Source: Oenococcus kitaharae DSM 17330 (GTDB taxonomy: Bacteria; Bacillota; Bacilli; Lactobacillales; Lactobacillaceae). Taken from it: a stretch of DNA of 64,000 nucleotides. The position numbers were made by a program, and so were the translations under genes. The DNA lies in contig NZ_CM001398.1 in the NCBI RefSeq assembly GCF_000241055.1, positions 186,001 through 250,000 of the forward strand, read 5' to 3'. Positions within the stretch are counted from its first letter, which is position 1; every line of letters begins with the position of its first letter. The notes beneath the pieces are model-generated. The model made no database searches. It had not been told where the DNA came from and saw nothing but the letters and a program-made list of their open reading frames with translations. Shown one piece after another: positions 26,520-36,139 of this stretch.

Positions 26520-28034
26520 TTATCTCAACAAGCCGGTCACTTTCAAATAATGTTTTGCAACACGTGCAGGCGAATAGTGGCGCACATTAACCAGATAATT
26601 CATATGCTGCATTTGTACCTGAGTAATATGGCCAGCCAAGTGGTTCAATGCGGACACAACTTTAGGATGGCTTTTTGCAAAACGCGTTTTCATCAAAGGG
26701 GCACCTTGATAAACTGGGAAAAAGTGATGCTGATCTTTTAAGACAACCAAATGATATTGTGCCAGCTGTGAATCCGTTGTGTAGGCATCAACTAAATTGC
26801 TTTGATTGTCATTCAGGGCTTGATAACGCAAATCAGGATCCATTGAAATGGTAGGAATATTAGGCAGGTGGTAATTCTTAACCAATCCTGGCCAGCCGTC
26901 GGGCCGATCCAAAAATTCACCGGTCATGCCGGCTTTGGGATTTGGCAAATTAATCAGGTCGCTAAGGTTTTTCATATGATATTGCAAGGCTAGACTTTTT
27001 TTGACTGCAATGCCATAGGTATTATTGTAAGCAAGCGGTTTTAACAGGGTCAGCTGTTGTGCGGCCATGGCTTTTTGAGCTGCTTGATAAGTCTGTACCG
27101 CACCACTGCCAGCAGGTAATTTAATCGGTTCTTTGGCTAACGTCTGCGTGATTGTCCCTGTAAACTCAGGATAAAGGGATATTTTATCTGATTTAAGCGC
27201 CGAAAAGAGAAAACTCGTTTTGCCGAAATTTGCTTTTAAGGTAACTTGTGCTTTTGGATCTGACTGCTTGATCAAATCCTGATACATATTGATTAAAATT
27301 TCAGGCTCACTACCCAATTTCCCGGCAATCACGATACGATCCTGCTGACCACTAGCCAGCACCGGCCAAGCTGTCGCTGTTATCATGCCAAATGACACAA
27401 CTGCAAGCATCGCAATTGCTAATTGTTTTGGCAGCCGGGTCGTTTGATTAATCAGCCAGCCAATCAAAATAGCCATAAAAGTAGAGGCCAAGGCACCAAT
27501 TATAATCAGATTTGTGTTATTCCGGTCAATGCCCAACAAGATGAAATCACCCAATCCACCACCACCTACCAGTGCTGCCAAAGTAGCCGTACCGATTGTT
27601 GTGACAGCTGCCAGACGAATGCCGGCAATAATGGCGGGCTTGGCCAGAGGCAGTTCGATTGACCTTAAAATTTCAAATCGTGAGAGTCCTAAAGCACGGC
27701 CAGCTTCGACAAGGCCGGGGTCTACCTCTTTTAAGCCTAAATAACTGTTTTGGAAGATTGGCAGCAGAGCATAAACAGATAAGGCAATCAGTGCTGGCGT
27801 AAAACCAATCCCAACTAACGGAATCAGCAAGCCTAATAAAGCTAAACTAGGAATCGTCTGCAAGCTGCTAGTAGCTTGCAGCAGCCATTCTACGAGACGA
27901 GCATGACGAGAAACATAAATCGCTAAAGGAATCGCGATCAAAGAAGCAATCAAGAGTGCAAAGAAAGTCAGCTGCAAATGCTGCCATAAAGCTAAATAAA
28001 ATTGTGATTGACGATCCAAAAAAGTATTAATCAT
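26520..28034 (-). CDS. Permease/substrate-binding fusion of a quaternary-amine type ABC importer (OpuB/OpuC/EgtU-like)
   Basis: A 504-residue fusion. Residues 1 to about 205 are an ABC permease with the coupling loop EAGRALGLSRFEILRSIELP. A hydrophobic segment near 210-230 leads into an extracellular OpuAC-type binding domain (about 235-504), with IVIAGKLGSEPEILINMYQ and LYPEFTGTITQTL. Relatives import choline, glycine betaine, carnitine or ergothioneine; the aromatic cage cannot be resolved here. No ATPase gene is adjacent, so the ATP subunit must be encoded elsewhere. AAGGAT precedes the ATG. Confidence 0.88.
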   Translation of the reverse strand: MINTFLDRQSQFYLALWQHLQLTFFALLIASLIAIPLAIYVSRHARLVEWLLQATSSLQTIPSLALLGLLIPLVGIGFTPALIALSVYALLPIFQNSYLGLKEVDPGLVEAGRALGLSRFEILRSIELPLAKPAIIAGIRLAAVTTIGTATLAALVGGGGLGDFILLGIDRNNTNLIIIGALASTFMAILIGWLINQTTRLPKQLAIAMLAVVSFGMITATAWPVLASGQQDRIVIAGKLGSEPEILINMYQDLIKQSDPKAQVTLKANFGKTSFLFSALKSDKISLYPEFTGTITQTLAKEPIKLPAGSGAVQTYQAAQKAMAAQQLTLLKPLAYNNTYGIAVKKSLALQYHMKNLSDLINLPNPKAGMTGEFLDRPDGWPGLVKNYHLPNIPTISMDPDLRYQALNDNQSNLVDAYTTDSQLAQYHLVVLKDQHHFFPVYQGAPLMKTRFAKSHPKVVSALNHLAGHITQVQMQHMNYLVNVRHYSPARVAKHYLKVTGLLR

Positions 28035-28089
28035 AGATATCCTTATTTTAAGTCAGAATAAAAAAATCCCAGCGGTTTAAAATAGACCC

Positions 28090-28674
28090 ATGAACAAAAA
28101 CAGACTCGAAGCTTTCACAGACGCCATCATTGCCATATTGGTAACCATTATGGTCTTGGAATTTCATGTTCCTCACACCGCTAGCTGGCAAGCCTTAGTG
28201 CAGGAAAATGGCGTCTATTTCCTCGCTTATATCATTGCTTTTGCTGATGTCGGGGTTTCTTGGTACAACCATCATTATTTATTCGCTATTGCCCAAAGAA
28301 TCAATAAAAACGTTTATTGGTCAAACATGTTATGGATTCTCGCTTTATCCTTGATTCCCTTTGCAGTGGCCTTTATCGGGGCACACCCCAATAGCAGGGT
28401 GCCGGCCATTTTTTATTTATTGATTAATGCTGCTTGGGCGGCGAGTTATTTAAATCTTTCCAAACAAATCGCGGCTATCAATCAAGAAAGTGCGGAGGCC
28501 ATCAAGCAAATGCCCGTATATAAATTCTTGCGTTCTATCTGGTGGATTGCTTACCCAATATCGCTGATTATCTTATTTTTCTGGCCGCCAATCGTGCTGC
28601 TTCTAGCTGCTGTAGAGATTACAATTACGGCGTTCAAGTCCGACAATCCAGAACTCGACAAACTGGAAAAATAG
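28090..28674 (+). CDS. TMEM175 family (DUF1211) potassium channel-like protein
   Basis: A 194-residue membrane protein opening with RLEAFTDAIIAILVTIMVLE, the signature of prokaryotic TMEM175 (RxxxFSDAxxAI). Six helices are expected. Bacterial members form tetrameric, weakly K+-selective leak channels. No Shine-Dalgarno is seen; TAAAAT (28078-28083) lies 6 nt before the ATG. Confidence 0.88.
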   Translation: MNKNRLEAFTDAIIAILVTIMVLEFHVPHTASWQALVQENGVYFLAYIIAFADVGVSWYNHHYLFAIAQRINKNVYWSNMLWILALSLIPFAVAFIGAHPNSRVPAIFYLLINAAWAASYLNLSKQIAAINQESAEAIKQMPVYKFLRSIWWIAYPISLIILFFWPPIVLLLAAVEITITAFKSDNPELDKLEK

Positions 28675-28709
28675 CACGATAACTATAGTATTTTGCCACT
28701 AACAGAGAA

Positions 28710-28738
28710 TTGATAATCCTTTAAAAAGTGTTTAAACT
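28710..28738 (+). promoter_or_regulatory. uspA promoter implying a leaderless mRNA
   Basis: TTGATA (28710-28715), a 17-bp spacer and TAAACT (28733-28738) end 6 nt before the ATG at 28745. A normal start site would fall at or next to the start codon. GAAGGT in that gap is too close to act as a Shine-Dalgarno. Confidence 0.65.
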
Positions 28739-28744
28739 GAAGGT

Positions 28745-29185
28745 ATGGAAAACGCATACAATACAATTTTAATTGCGACCGACGGCAGTAAAGAAGCAAC
28801 AGATGCCTTCAAAAAAGCCGTCACAATGACCCTGCTGCATGGTGAGGATACCAAGCTCGTTATTACGCATGTGATTGATACTCCTTCACTGCAATCTATG
28901 GGCACCTTCGATGATACTTTTCTAGAAAAATTGACTAAAGAAGCCACAGAAGATCTTGAAAAACTGAAAAAAGAGGCTGTAGCAGCCGGCGTCAAAGATG
29001 TACAGATTCACGTGGAATATGGGTCTCCCAGACAGCTGATCGCTTATCAGATTCCAAAAAAATATAATGCCGATCTGCTTATCCTTGGTGCTACCGGCTT
29101 AAATCAATTTGAAAAACTGCTGATCGGTTCAGTTACGTCCTTTGTTGTCCGGAATGCTAAAATCGATGTTCTGATCACAAAATAA
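28745..29185 (+). CDS. Universal stress protein, UspA family
   Basis: A 146-residue single UspA domain. It starts NTILIATDGSKEATDAFKKA. The ATP-binding pattern G-2x-G-9x-G(S/T) appears as GATGLNQFEKLLIGSVTSFV, so nucleotide binding is likely. Role in stress is by family only. It lies downstream of the TMEM175 gene with its own promoter and shares a two-way terminator with copB. Confidence 0.92.
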   Translation: MENAYNTILIATDGSKEATDAFKKAVTMTLLHGEDTKLVITHVIDTPSLQSMGTFDDTFLEKLTKEATEDLEKLKKEAVAAGVKDVQIHVEYGSPRQLIAYQIPKKYNADLLILGATGLNQFEKLLIGSVTSFVVRNAKIDVLITK

Positions 29186-29214
29186 AAACGTATCCACTTG
29201 TTGGACGCGTTTTT
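29184..29214. terminator. Bidirectional terminator between uspA and copB
   Basis: AAAAACG/CGTTTTT with an inner TCCA/TGGA stem around CTTGT. A/U runs on both sides allow it to end both converging transcripts. Confidence 0.75.
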
Positions 29215-29227
29215 TGTTTGACCGTTT

Positions 29228-31369
29228 TTAGGCTTTCAGCGTTAAAGCGTTCGCTGCGACCACGATCGAAGACAGAGCCATCAAAATCGCGCCGACGGCC
29301 GGTGATAAAACGATACCAATTGGAGCTAATACGCCAGCTGCCAGCGGAATAGCAATTAAGTTATAACCGGCTCCCCACCACAGATTCTCAATCATCTTTT
29401 TAGTCGTGGCCTTTGCAATATCAATAAAACGGATAACATCAGATGGGTCAGATTTAACCAGAACGACATCGGCTGAATCAATTGCTACATCAGTACCAGC
29501 ACCAATGGCAATTCCCACGTTAGCACGAGCCAGACTTGGTGCATCGTTGATACCATCACCAACCATCGCAACCTTATGTCCTTTTTCTAAAAGAGATGCA
29601 ATGATTTTTTCCTTATCATCAGGCAATAATTGCGGGTAGACATCCTCAATGCCCAAGTTGGACGAAACAAGCGCAGCGGCACCAGCATTATCGCCGGTCA
29701 GCATCGCAGGTTTGATACCGCGTGTCTTTAACGCAGCAATAAACGTCTTGGCGTTGGATCGAATCTGATCACCTTGCGCAACATACGCTAGTGCTTTTTC
29801 GGCGTGTACCAAGTATGATAGAGAGTTTCCTTGCGCTTCTAATTGATCATTTTTTTGCTGATCAAAAGCGATCCCTTGTGTCTTAAGATATTTTGCTGAA
29901 ACCACAAGATATGGCTGGCCATCAACTATACCAGACAATCCGGCGCCGGGAATGGTTTTATAATCAGAAACATTAGTTAAGGGTAATTGCTGATGTTTAG
30001 CAAAACTGATGATGCTTTTGGCCAAGGGATGACTGGATGCCTGCTCCAAGCTTGCAATAATTGCTAAAGTCCGATCATCGCTGTAATCATTGACGACAAA
30101 TTTACCTTCTGTTAAAGTACCAGTTTTGTCCAAAGCAATCGTATCCAACTTAGTCGCATCTTCAATCGCTTGACGGTTGCGCACGAGCAGCCCTGTCTGA
30201 GCACTAATCGATGTGGAACGGGCAACCACTAGCGGAATCGCGATTCCCAAAGCATGCGGGCAGGCAATCACGAGAACGGTAACCAAGCGCTGCAGCGCAC
30301 TGTCAAAATCATGTGTGACCAACAGCCAGATAACAAAGGTCAGAATTCCGACCACCAGCGCAACATAAAATAGCCAGGAAGCAACTGTATCGGCCATGTT
30401 TTCGGATTTCGATTTCTGCTTTTGAGCATTACTGATCATTTCCATGACTTGTGCCACAAAACCAGATTCGCCAGTACCAGTCACCTGCACTTGCAAACTG
30501 CCGTCCCCATTCAAGGACCCGCCAATGACTCGGTCACCAACTTTTTTGGCCACGGGCCGGCTTTCGCCAGTCAGCATCGACTCGTTAACTGCAGATGATC
30601 CGCTAATAATTTTGCCGTCAACGGGTACCTTTTGACCAGTTTTAACGAGTACCGTATCACCGATTTTAACTGTAGACAAAGGCATCAGCATTTGATGACC
30701 GCCAGCATGAATCACAATGGCTTGAGCTGGGAGTAATTCAGCCATTTTTTCAACAGCACTGCCAGCTTTATTTGTGGCGGTCTGCTCAATCCAATGCCCT
30801 AAAAGCATGACATCGATCAAAGTAGTCAGCTCCAGCCAAAAGTCCATCCCCATGCCGGTAACGAGGGCATATACACTATAAAGATAAGCCACGATAATAG
30901 CCATGGCAATCAAACTCATCATCGCCGGCTTGTGCATTTGTAATTCCATGCGAGCATGTTGAAGAAAGAGACCACCGCCATATACGAAAATGACGGTCGC
31001 AATCACAGCTGCGAGCCATTGAGAAGCCGGAAAAAGAATGATCGGCGTTTTGAGCAAACCCATCAGATTTGATAAGAGCAGAACTGGAATTGTGAGAACC
31101 AACGAAACCCAAAATTTACCCTTAAAATCGGCGGCGGCCATCATATCAGCATGATCCATCTTCATACCTGGCATATCATGATGCTGGGCATGGCTGCTCA
31201 TATCATCCACGTCCATATCCATGTGAGCCATTTTCATTCCTGACATACTATGGCTGTGATCAGCAGCTTTAGGGGGCATATCCATATGCTGATGCATATC
31301 GGCCATGGACTTGTTTTCACCACTATCAGATTTACCCATATCCATATTTCTCATATCATCCATGCTCAT
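29228..31369 (-). CDS. copB: Copper-transporting P-type ATPase, CopB type with His/Met-rich N-terminus
   Basis: A 713-residue P1B ATPase. The first about 80 residues are packed with Met and His (for example [12 protein letters not shown] and [12 protein letters not shown]) and replace Cys-based HMA domains. The membrane ion site is CPH ([11 protein letters not shown]), as in E. hirae CopB. Phosphorylation motif [11 protein letters not shown], hinge [11 protein letters not shown] and TGES are present. It should export copper or silver. ATG 31369 overlaps the copY stop (ATGA), so I prefer it to an upstream start at 31405. Confidence 0.94.
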   Translation of the reverse strand: MSMDDMRNMDMGKSDSGENKSMADMHQHMDMPPKAADHSHSMSGMKMAHMDMDVDDMSSHAQHHDMPGMKMDHADMMAAADFKGKFWVSLVLTIPVLLLSNLMGLLKTPIILFPASQWLAAVIATVIFVYGGGLFLQHARMELQMHKPAMMSLIAMAIIVAYLYSVYALVTGMGMDFWLELTTLIDVMLLGHWIEQTATNKAGSAVEKMAELLPAQAIVIHAGGHQMLMPLSTVKIGDTVLVKTGQKVPVDGKIISGSSAVNESMLTGESRPVAKKVGDRVIGGSLNGDGSLQVQVTGTGESGFVAQVMEMISNAQKQKSKSENMADTVASWLFYVALVVGILTFVIWLLVTHDFDSALQRLVTVLVIACPHALGIAIPLVVARSTSISAQTGLLVRNRQAIEDATKLDTIALDKTGTLTEGKFVVNDYSDDRTLAIIASLEQASSHPLAKSIISFAKHQQLPLTNVSDYKTIPGAGLSGIVDGQPYLVVSAKYLKTQGIAFDQQKNDQLEAQGNSLSYLVHAEKALAYVAQGDQIRSNAKTFIAALKTRGIKPAMLTGDNAGAAALVSSNLGIEDVYPQLLPDDKEKIIASLLEKGHKVAMVGDGINDAPSLARANVGIAIGAGTDVAIDSADVVLVKSDPSDVIRFIDIAKATTKKMIENLWWGAGYNLIAIPLAAGVLAPIGIVLSPAVGAILMALSSIVVAANALTLKA

Positions 31370-31809
31370 TTGCAGGCCATTCCTTTCCCCGGCAGACAAT
31401 CGCAAGCTACCATATCAGGTGCATCAACTTTTTTTGCTGTCAATATAGTGATCATTTCGTCAATGTCGGACTTGGAAATATCCGTGTCCTCTACTAAATG
31501 TGTTAAAACCATGCCTTTTTTCATCGCACACATCGAGCTGAATAAATCATCCCCAGCACTCAGCATGGCATCGCTTTCAGAAATTAAAGGCGCAAAACTT
31601 CGGCCGCGAACAACACCGTCATCGGTCAAGTAGCCTTTGTTTTCTAAACGCCGCATTAAGGTCTTAACAGTCGAAGGCTGCCAATCTTCCTGCTGGTCCA
31701 AATTCTCAATTACCTCAGCCGTAGTCGCCGAACCAAGAGACCAAATAATCCGCATCACACGCCATTCAGCATTTGAGATAGGTTCTTTTTTTAAGTTTAC
31801 ATTTGTCAT
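31366..31809 (-). CDS. copY: CopY-type copper-responsive repressor
   Basis: A 147-residue BlaI/MecI/CopY winged-helix repressor. It has [21 protein letters not shown] at the N-terminus and [18 protein letters not shown] as recognition region. The C-terminal metal hook normally reads CxCx4-5CxC; here it is C136-D-C138, then M144-A-C146, with Met where a Cys is expected. It should repress copY-copB and release DNA when copper displaces zinc. No Shine-Dalgarno precedes the ATG. It shares a transcript with copB. Confidence 0.92.
   Translation of the reverse strand: MTNVNLKKEPISNAEWRVMRIIWSLGSATTAEVIENLDQQEDWQPSTVKTLMRRLENKGYLTDDGVVRGRSFAPLISESDAMLSAGDDLFSSMCAMKKGMVLTHLVEDTDISKSDIDEMITILTAKKVDAPDMVACDCLPGKGMACK
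31798..31807 (-). promoter_or_regulatory. Second, imperfect cop box
   Basis: TACATTTGTC matches the CopY operator TACANNTGTA in 9 of 10 positions, counting NN as free. It overlaps the copY start codon, 15 bp from the perfect box. Confidence 0.5.
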
Positions 31810-31818
31810 CTAATTAAA

Positions 31819-31846
31819 AGTCTACACTTGTAAACTAAAATGTCAA
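31819..31846 (-). promoter_or_regulatory. copY-copB promoter, near-leaderless
   Basis: A -35 hexamer TTGACA (31841-31846), a 16-bp spacer and TAGACT (31819-31824) end 9 nt before the ATG at 31809. The cop box overlaps spacer and -10, so CopY binding would exclude RNA polymerase. Confidence 0.7.
31823..31832 (-). promoter_or_regulatory. cop box, CopY operator
   Basis: TACACTTGTA is an exact match to the CopY operator consensus TACANNTGTA and lies across the -10 and spacer of the copY promoter. Confidence 0.85.
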
Positions 31847-31850
31847 TAAA

Positions 31851-31870
31851 AAACACTCTTTCGAGTGTTT
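31851..31870 (-). terminator. Terminator after NAD(P)-binding protein gene
   Basis: AAACACTC pairs with GAGTGTTT around TTTC, followed on the minus strand by UUUAUU. It abuts the copY -35. Confidence 0.8.
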
Positions 31871-31876
31871 AATTCT

Positions 31877-32509
31877 TTAATAAAAACTTGGTTTGGCAAA
31901 ATTAGTATTCGGTTCAACAACACCATTGGATTCGCGAATGCCCAACTTCGGATCTTTGATCAGATCAATCACATATTGAGAAACAGCCTGGCGCGCAACC
32001 TGAGCCCCAATTAAAGGCTGTCCTTTCTTTTGAATCTCGTATTTATGATTGCCATCCTGATCATACAGCCAGGTCATACGCATGTAGGTATAGTCAAGAT
32101 CGGAGTTTTCCAATTCCGTCACAGCTTGTTTATGTGGACGGTAACCAGACCCGATCATCATCTGATTCCATTTGCCAAAGGCGGCGGCTACTTCATCATA
32201 GACACCAAGTAGTCCGGCAACGATTAAACGCTTTTTACCTAGTTGATCCATGACTGCAATCACATTTTTAATCGCGATTGGATCGTCAAAATCCATAAAA
32301 ACAACATCCGCATCAGCGATGGCCATTTTCACATCCGTGGCTTTGCTGGCATCACCATCGACAAGACGCACACGCGGCGCACTGTCAGTCAACAAACGCT
32401 GTGTTGCCTGACGCGCAAATAAGATTAATTCGGCATCTGTCTGATCCTCTAACATTGGAATCAAAAAACGTGGAATATGTCCAGCAGCACCGATAATTGC
32501 AACTTTCAT
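31877..32509 (-). CDS. NAD(P)-binding atypical SDR (NmrA-like) protein
   Basis: A 210-residue Rossmann protein starting VAIIGAAGHIPRFLIPML, a GxxGxxG nucleotide motif. It includes MTWLYDQ in the place of the atypical SDR active region and EIQKKGQPLIGAQVARQAVSQYVIDLI. Relatives include NAD(P)H-dependent reductases and redox sensors. A specific substrate is not inferable. It is monocistronic, with a terminator on each side. Confidence 0.8.
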   Translation of the reverse strand: MKVAIIGAAGHIPRFLIPMLEDQTDAELILFARQATQRLLTDSAPRVRLVDGDASKATDVKMAIADADVVFMDFDDPIAIKNVIAVMDQLGKKRLIVAGLLGVYDEVAAAFGKWNQMMIGSGYRPHKQAVTELENSDLDYTYMRMTWLYDQDGNHKYEIQKKGQPLIGAQVARQAVSQYVIDLIKDPKLGIRESNGVVEPNTNFAKPSFY

Positions 32510-32525
32510 TTTTCCTCCTTATAAA

Positions 32526-32551
32526 AAAATCGAACTGTTAAGTCCGATTTT
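32526..32551 (-). terminator. Terminator after eno
   Basis: AAAATCG pairs with CGATTTT around ACTGTTAAGT-type loop sequence, with U-run on the minus strand. Confidence 0.75.
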
Positions 32552-32564
32552 ATGAAACACATGA

Positions 32565-33950
<1,386 letters not shown>

Positions 33951-33979
33951 TTACATGTGAAAAATCTAAATGTAAATAA

Positions 33980-34005
33980 AAACACAATCAAACCTGATTG
34001 TGTTT
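33980..34005 (-). terminator. Terminator after MsmK/UgpC-type ATPase gene
   Basis: AAACACAATCA pairs perfectly with TGATTGTGTTT around AACC, followed by U-rich RNA on the minus strand. Confidence 0.85.
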
Positions 34006-34013
34006 CAACAAAT

Positions 34014-35222
34014 TTAATAGCGTTTAGAAAACTTTTGGCCTTCCAGCTTCGTACCCTTGGTATTGGCCAAGTCCGACTCAGTTTTTGTTGGGCTTTTATA
34101 AACAGTCTCGCCATCCGGTACAACTACCAATTCCGTCTCGGGATCAAAGAAATGGGCATTGGGCATTTCAAAAGTCAGCTCAGCCTCATCGCCTGTTTGT
34201 GAAATTTCTCTAGCGCCCACACGAGCGACGAACTGCTGGCTATCAAGCTGGAAATAGTACATCGTCTCAGCACCTAAAGGTTCTACAAGATCCAAACGGA
34301 CTTTGACAGTATCACCAGGATATGTGTCCTTGGCGATCGGTTCTGTGTGAATATCCTCCGGCCTAATACCAAAGATAATCTCTTTGCCTTCATAACCGCG
34401 TTCTTTTAGAAAATGAGCAGTCCCTTTTGGCATTGTGAGCTGGATTTTTTTGTCCTTGGAAACCAGTTGAGTACCAGACACTGTGAGGTTCAAAAAATTC
34501 ATTGACGGCGAACCCATAAAACCAGCAACGAATTTGTTGCCTGGATGATTATAGAGGTCTTCTGGCGACCCGTCCTGCTGGATGACACCATGGTCGATCA
34601 AGACAATGCGATCGGCCATCGTCATCGCTTCGATCTGGTCATGCGTCACATAAATAAAATTGTTGCCTAATTCCTGATGCAGTTTGGCAATCGTCGAACG
34701 CATCTCAACACGCAGCTTAGCATCCAAATTGGATAAAGGTTCATCCAGCAACATGACTTTAGCATCGCGCACCATAGCGCGTCCCAGTGCAACACGCTGA
34801 CGCTGTCCACCTGATAAATTAGCTGGTTTGCGATCCAAAAAATCTGTTAAACCCAGCAGGTCAGCTGCTTTATCCACAGCCGCTTTAATTTTGTCTTTAG
34901 GCTCTTTGCGCAGTTTCAAACCAAAAGCCATATTGTCAAAGACGGTCATGTGCGGGTATAGCGCATAATTCTGGAAAACCATTGCAATGCCGCGGTTCTT
35001 GGGTTCGACATCGTTCATCACTTTGCCATCCATTTTGAATTCACCGCTCGTAATATCTTCCAAGCCGGCAATCATACGCAGGACAGTCGATTTACCGGAT
35101 CCCGAAGGACCGATAAAAACTGTAAATTCACCATCCTTAATTTGCAGACTATAATCAGGAACAGCCGCCACGACCTGCCCAGGGTAAATCTTGCGTATGT
35201 GTTCCAACGACATTTCAACCAT
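34014..35222 (-). CDS. Carbohydrate ABC importer ATPase, MsmK/MsmX/UgpC type
   Basis: A 402-residue ATPase with Walker A GPSGSGKST, Q-loop VFQNYALYPHM, signature LSGGQRQRVALGRA, Walker B VMLLDEPLSNLDAKLR, H-loop YVTHDQIEAMTMADR, and a C-terminal TOBE/OB domain (about 235-375) with FGIRPEDIHTE. Such ATPases often serve several sugar importers. No permease or binding-protein genes are nearby, which fits a shared ATPase. ATG 35222 follows AAGGAGAAT; the longer frame from 35282 is rejected. A cre-overlapped promoter lies upstream. Confidence 0.93.
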   Translation of the reverse strand: MVEMSLEHIRKIYPGQVVAAVPDYSLQIKDGEFTVFIGPSGSGKSTVLRMIAGLEDITSGEFKMDGKVMNDVEPKNRGIAMVFQNYALYPHMTVFDNMAFGLKLRKEPKDKIKAAVDKAADLLGLTDFLDRKPANLSGGQRQRVALGRAMVRDAKVMLLDEPLSNLDAKLRVEMRSTIAKLHQELGNNFIYVTHDQIEAMTMADRIVLIDHGVIQQDGSPEDLYNHPGNKFVAGFMGSPSMNFLNLTVSGTQLVSKDKKIQLTMPKGTAHFLKERGYEGKEIIFGIRPEDIHTEPIAKDTYPGDTVKVRLDLVEPLGAETMYYFQLDSQQFVARVGAREISQTGDEAELTFEMPNAHFFDPETELVVVPDGETVYKSPTKTESDLANTKGTKLEGQKFSKRY

Positions 35223-35346
35223 ATTATTCTCCTTGGGGAAGACATAATTTGCTAGCTGCACCACCGCTTGGCAGCTTCCCATTCATCTCAGAGTTTCATG
35301 ATTTTAGACTAGCATCAATATGTCGTGTTAATCTAAAAACGCTTTA

Positions 35347-35375
35347 ATTATAAAAGAAAATGCAATTAATGTAAA
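35347..35375 (-). promoter_or_regulatory. Promoter of MsmK/UgpC-type ATPase gene
   Basis: TTTACA (35370-35375), a 17-bp spacer and consensus TATAAT (35347-35352), about 125 bp before the ATG. The -35 is the end of the cre. Confidence 0.75.
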
Positions 35376-35383
35376 CGTTTTCA
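35370..35383 (-). promoter_or_regulatory. cre site (CcpA) at MsmK/UgpC promoter
   Basis: TGAAAACGTTTACA on the minus strand (TGTAAACGTTTTCA on plus) is a near-perfect cre. It overlaps the -35, predicting catabolite repression of the sugar ATPase. Confidence 0.82.
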
Positions 35384-35384
35384 T

Positions 35385-36119
35385 TCATTTTTTAACAACT
35401 GCTGCGCGCTGCATAATTTTAACCAGTTCCCAAAAAGTCTGAAAGTCCAGCGAGGCCCTGCCAACTAAGCTGCCATCAATATCCGGCTGAGCGATAAGAT
35501 CGGCCAAGTTATCTCTGTCGACAGACCCGCCGTAAAGAATTCTGATTGCTTGTGCGGTCGGTGCGCCATAAAGACGGCGAACCGTTTTTCGAATCTGCTG
35601 GGCAACATCTTGTGCGCCCTTGGTACTGGCTGACATGCCGGTACCAATCGCAAAAGTAGGTTCAAAACCAATAATGATCCCTTTCATCTGCTCTTCTGTG
35701 ATACCTTCCAGAACCGGTTCGACCTGTTCCATCTCTTCAACGTCCACAATCACGTCCAAACCATCATTCAAAGCTGTCCGTACTTTTAAATTCACGGTCG
35801 AATTGGTCTCGTTGAACAATTCCCGCCTTTCAAAATGGCCGAGCATGACGTAATCAACACCAATATTAGCCAGTGCTTTAGGAGAAGTTTCGCCTGTAAA
35901 GGCGCCGAAATTCTCCCAATGCGCATTTTGAGCAACGATCGAAATAGGGCTGTCGTCCGCTATTTTAATTAAGTCGGGTAAAAACAAATCTTGGGCAGCA
36001 ATGCCAACTTCGACAGTCTGGTTATGTCCTAAGCGAGCAAGCAGTTTCTGCAAAAAAAGATCAGCTTGATCACGTAAAAAATTCATCTTCCAATTAGCAA
36101 CGATAATCGGTTTTCTCAT
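35385..36119 (-). CDS. tpiA: Divergent triosephosphate isomerase
   Basis: A 244-residue TIM barrel of the TpiA family, interconverting DHAP and glyceraldehyde-3-P. Catalytic residues are present: Asn9/Lys11 in VANWKMN, His95, and Glu153 in FEPTFAIGTG; YGGSV and phosphate-binding GSLVGRASL are intact. Deviations: the invariant GHSERR reads GHFERR, the CVGE segment is replaced by VDVEEM, and only about 57 residues separate His95 from Glu153 instead of about 70. It may be the housekeeping enzyme of this lineage or a paralogue. No Shine-Dalgarno; TATAAT lies 6 nt before the ATG. Confidence 0.85.
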   Translation of the reverse strand: MRKPIIVANWKMNFLRDQADLFLQKLLARLGHNQTVEVGIAAQDLFLPDLIKIADDSPISIVAQNAHWENFGAFTGETSPKALANIGVDYVMLGHFERRELFNETNSTVNLKVRTALNDGLDVIVDVEEMEQVEPVLEGITEEQMKGIIIGFEPTFAIGTGMSASTKGAQDVAQQIRKTVRRLYGAPTAQAIRILYGGSVDRDNLADLIAQPDIDGSLVGRASLDFQTFWELVKIMQRAAVVKK

Positions 36120-36139
36120 ATTTCCATTATAGTTGAGTT

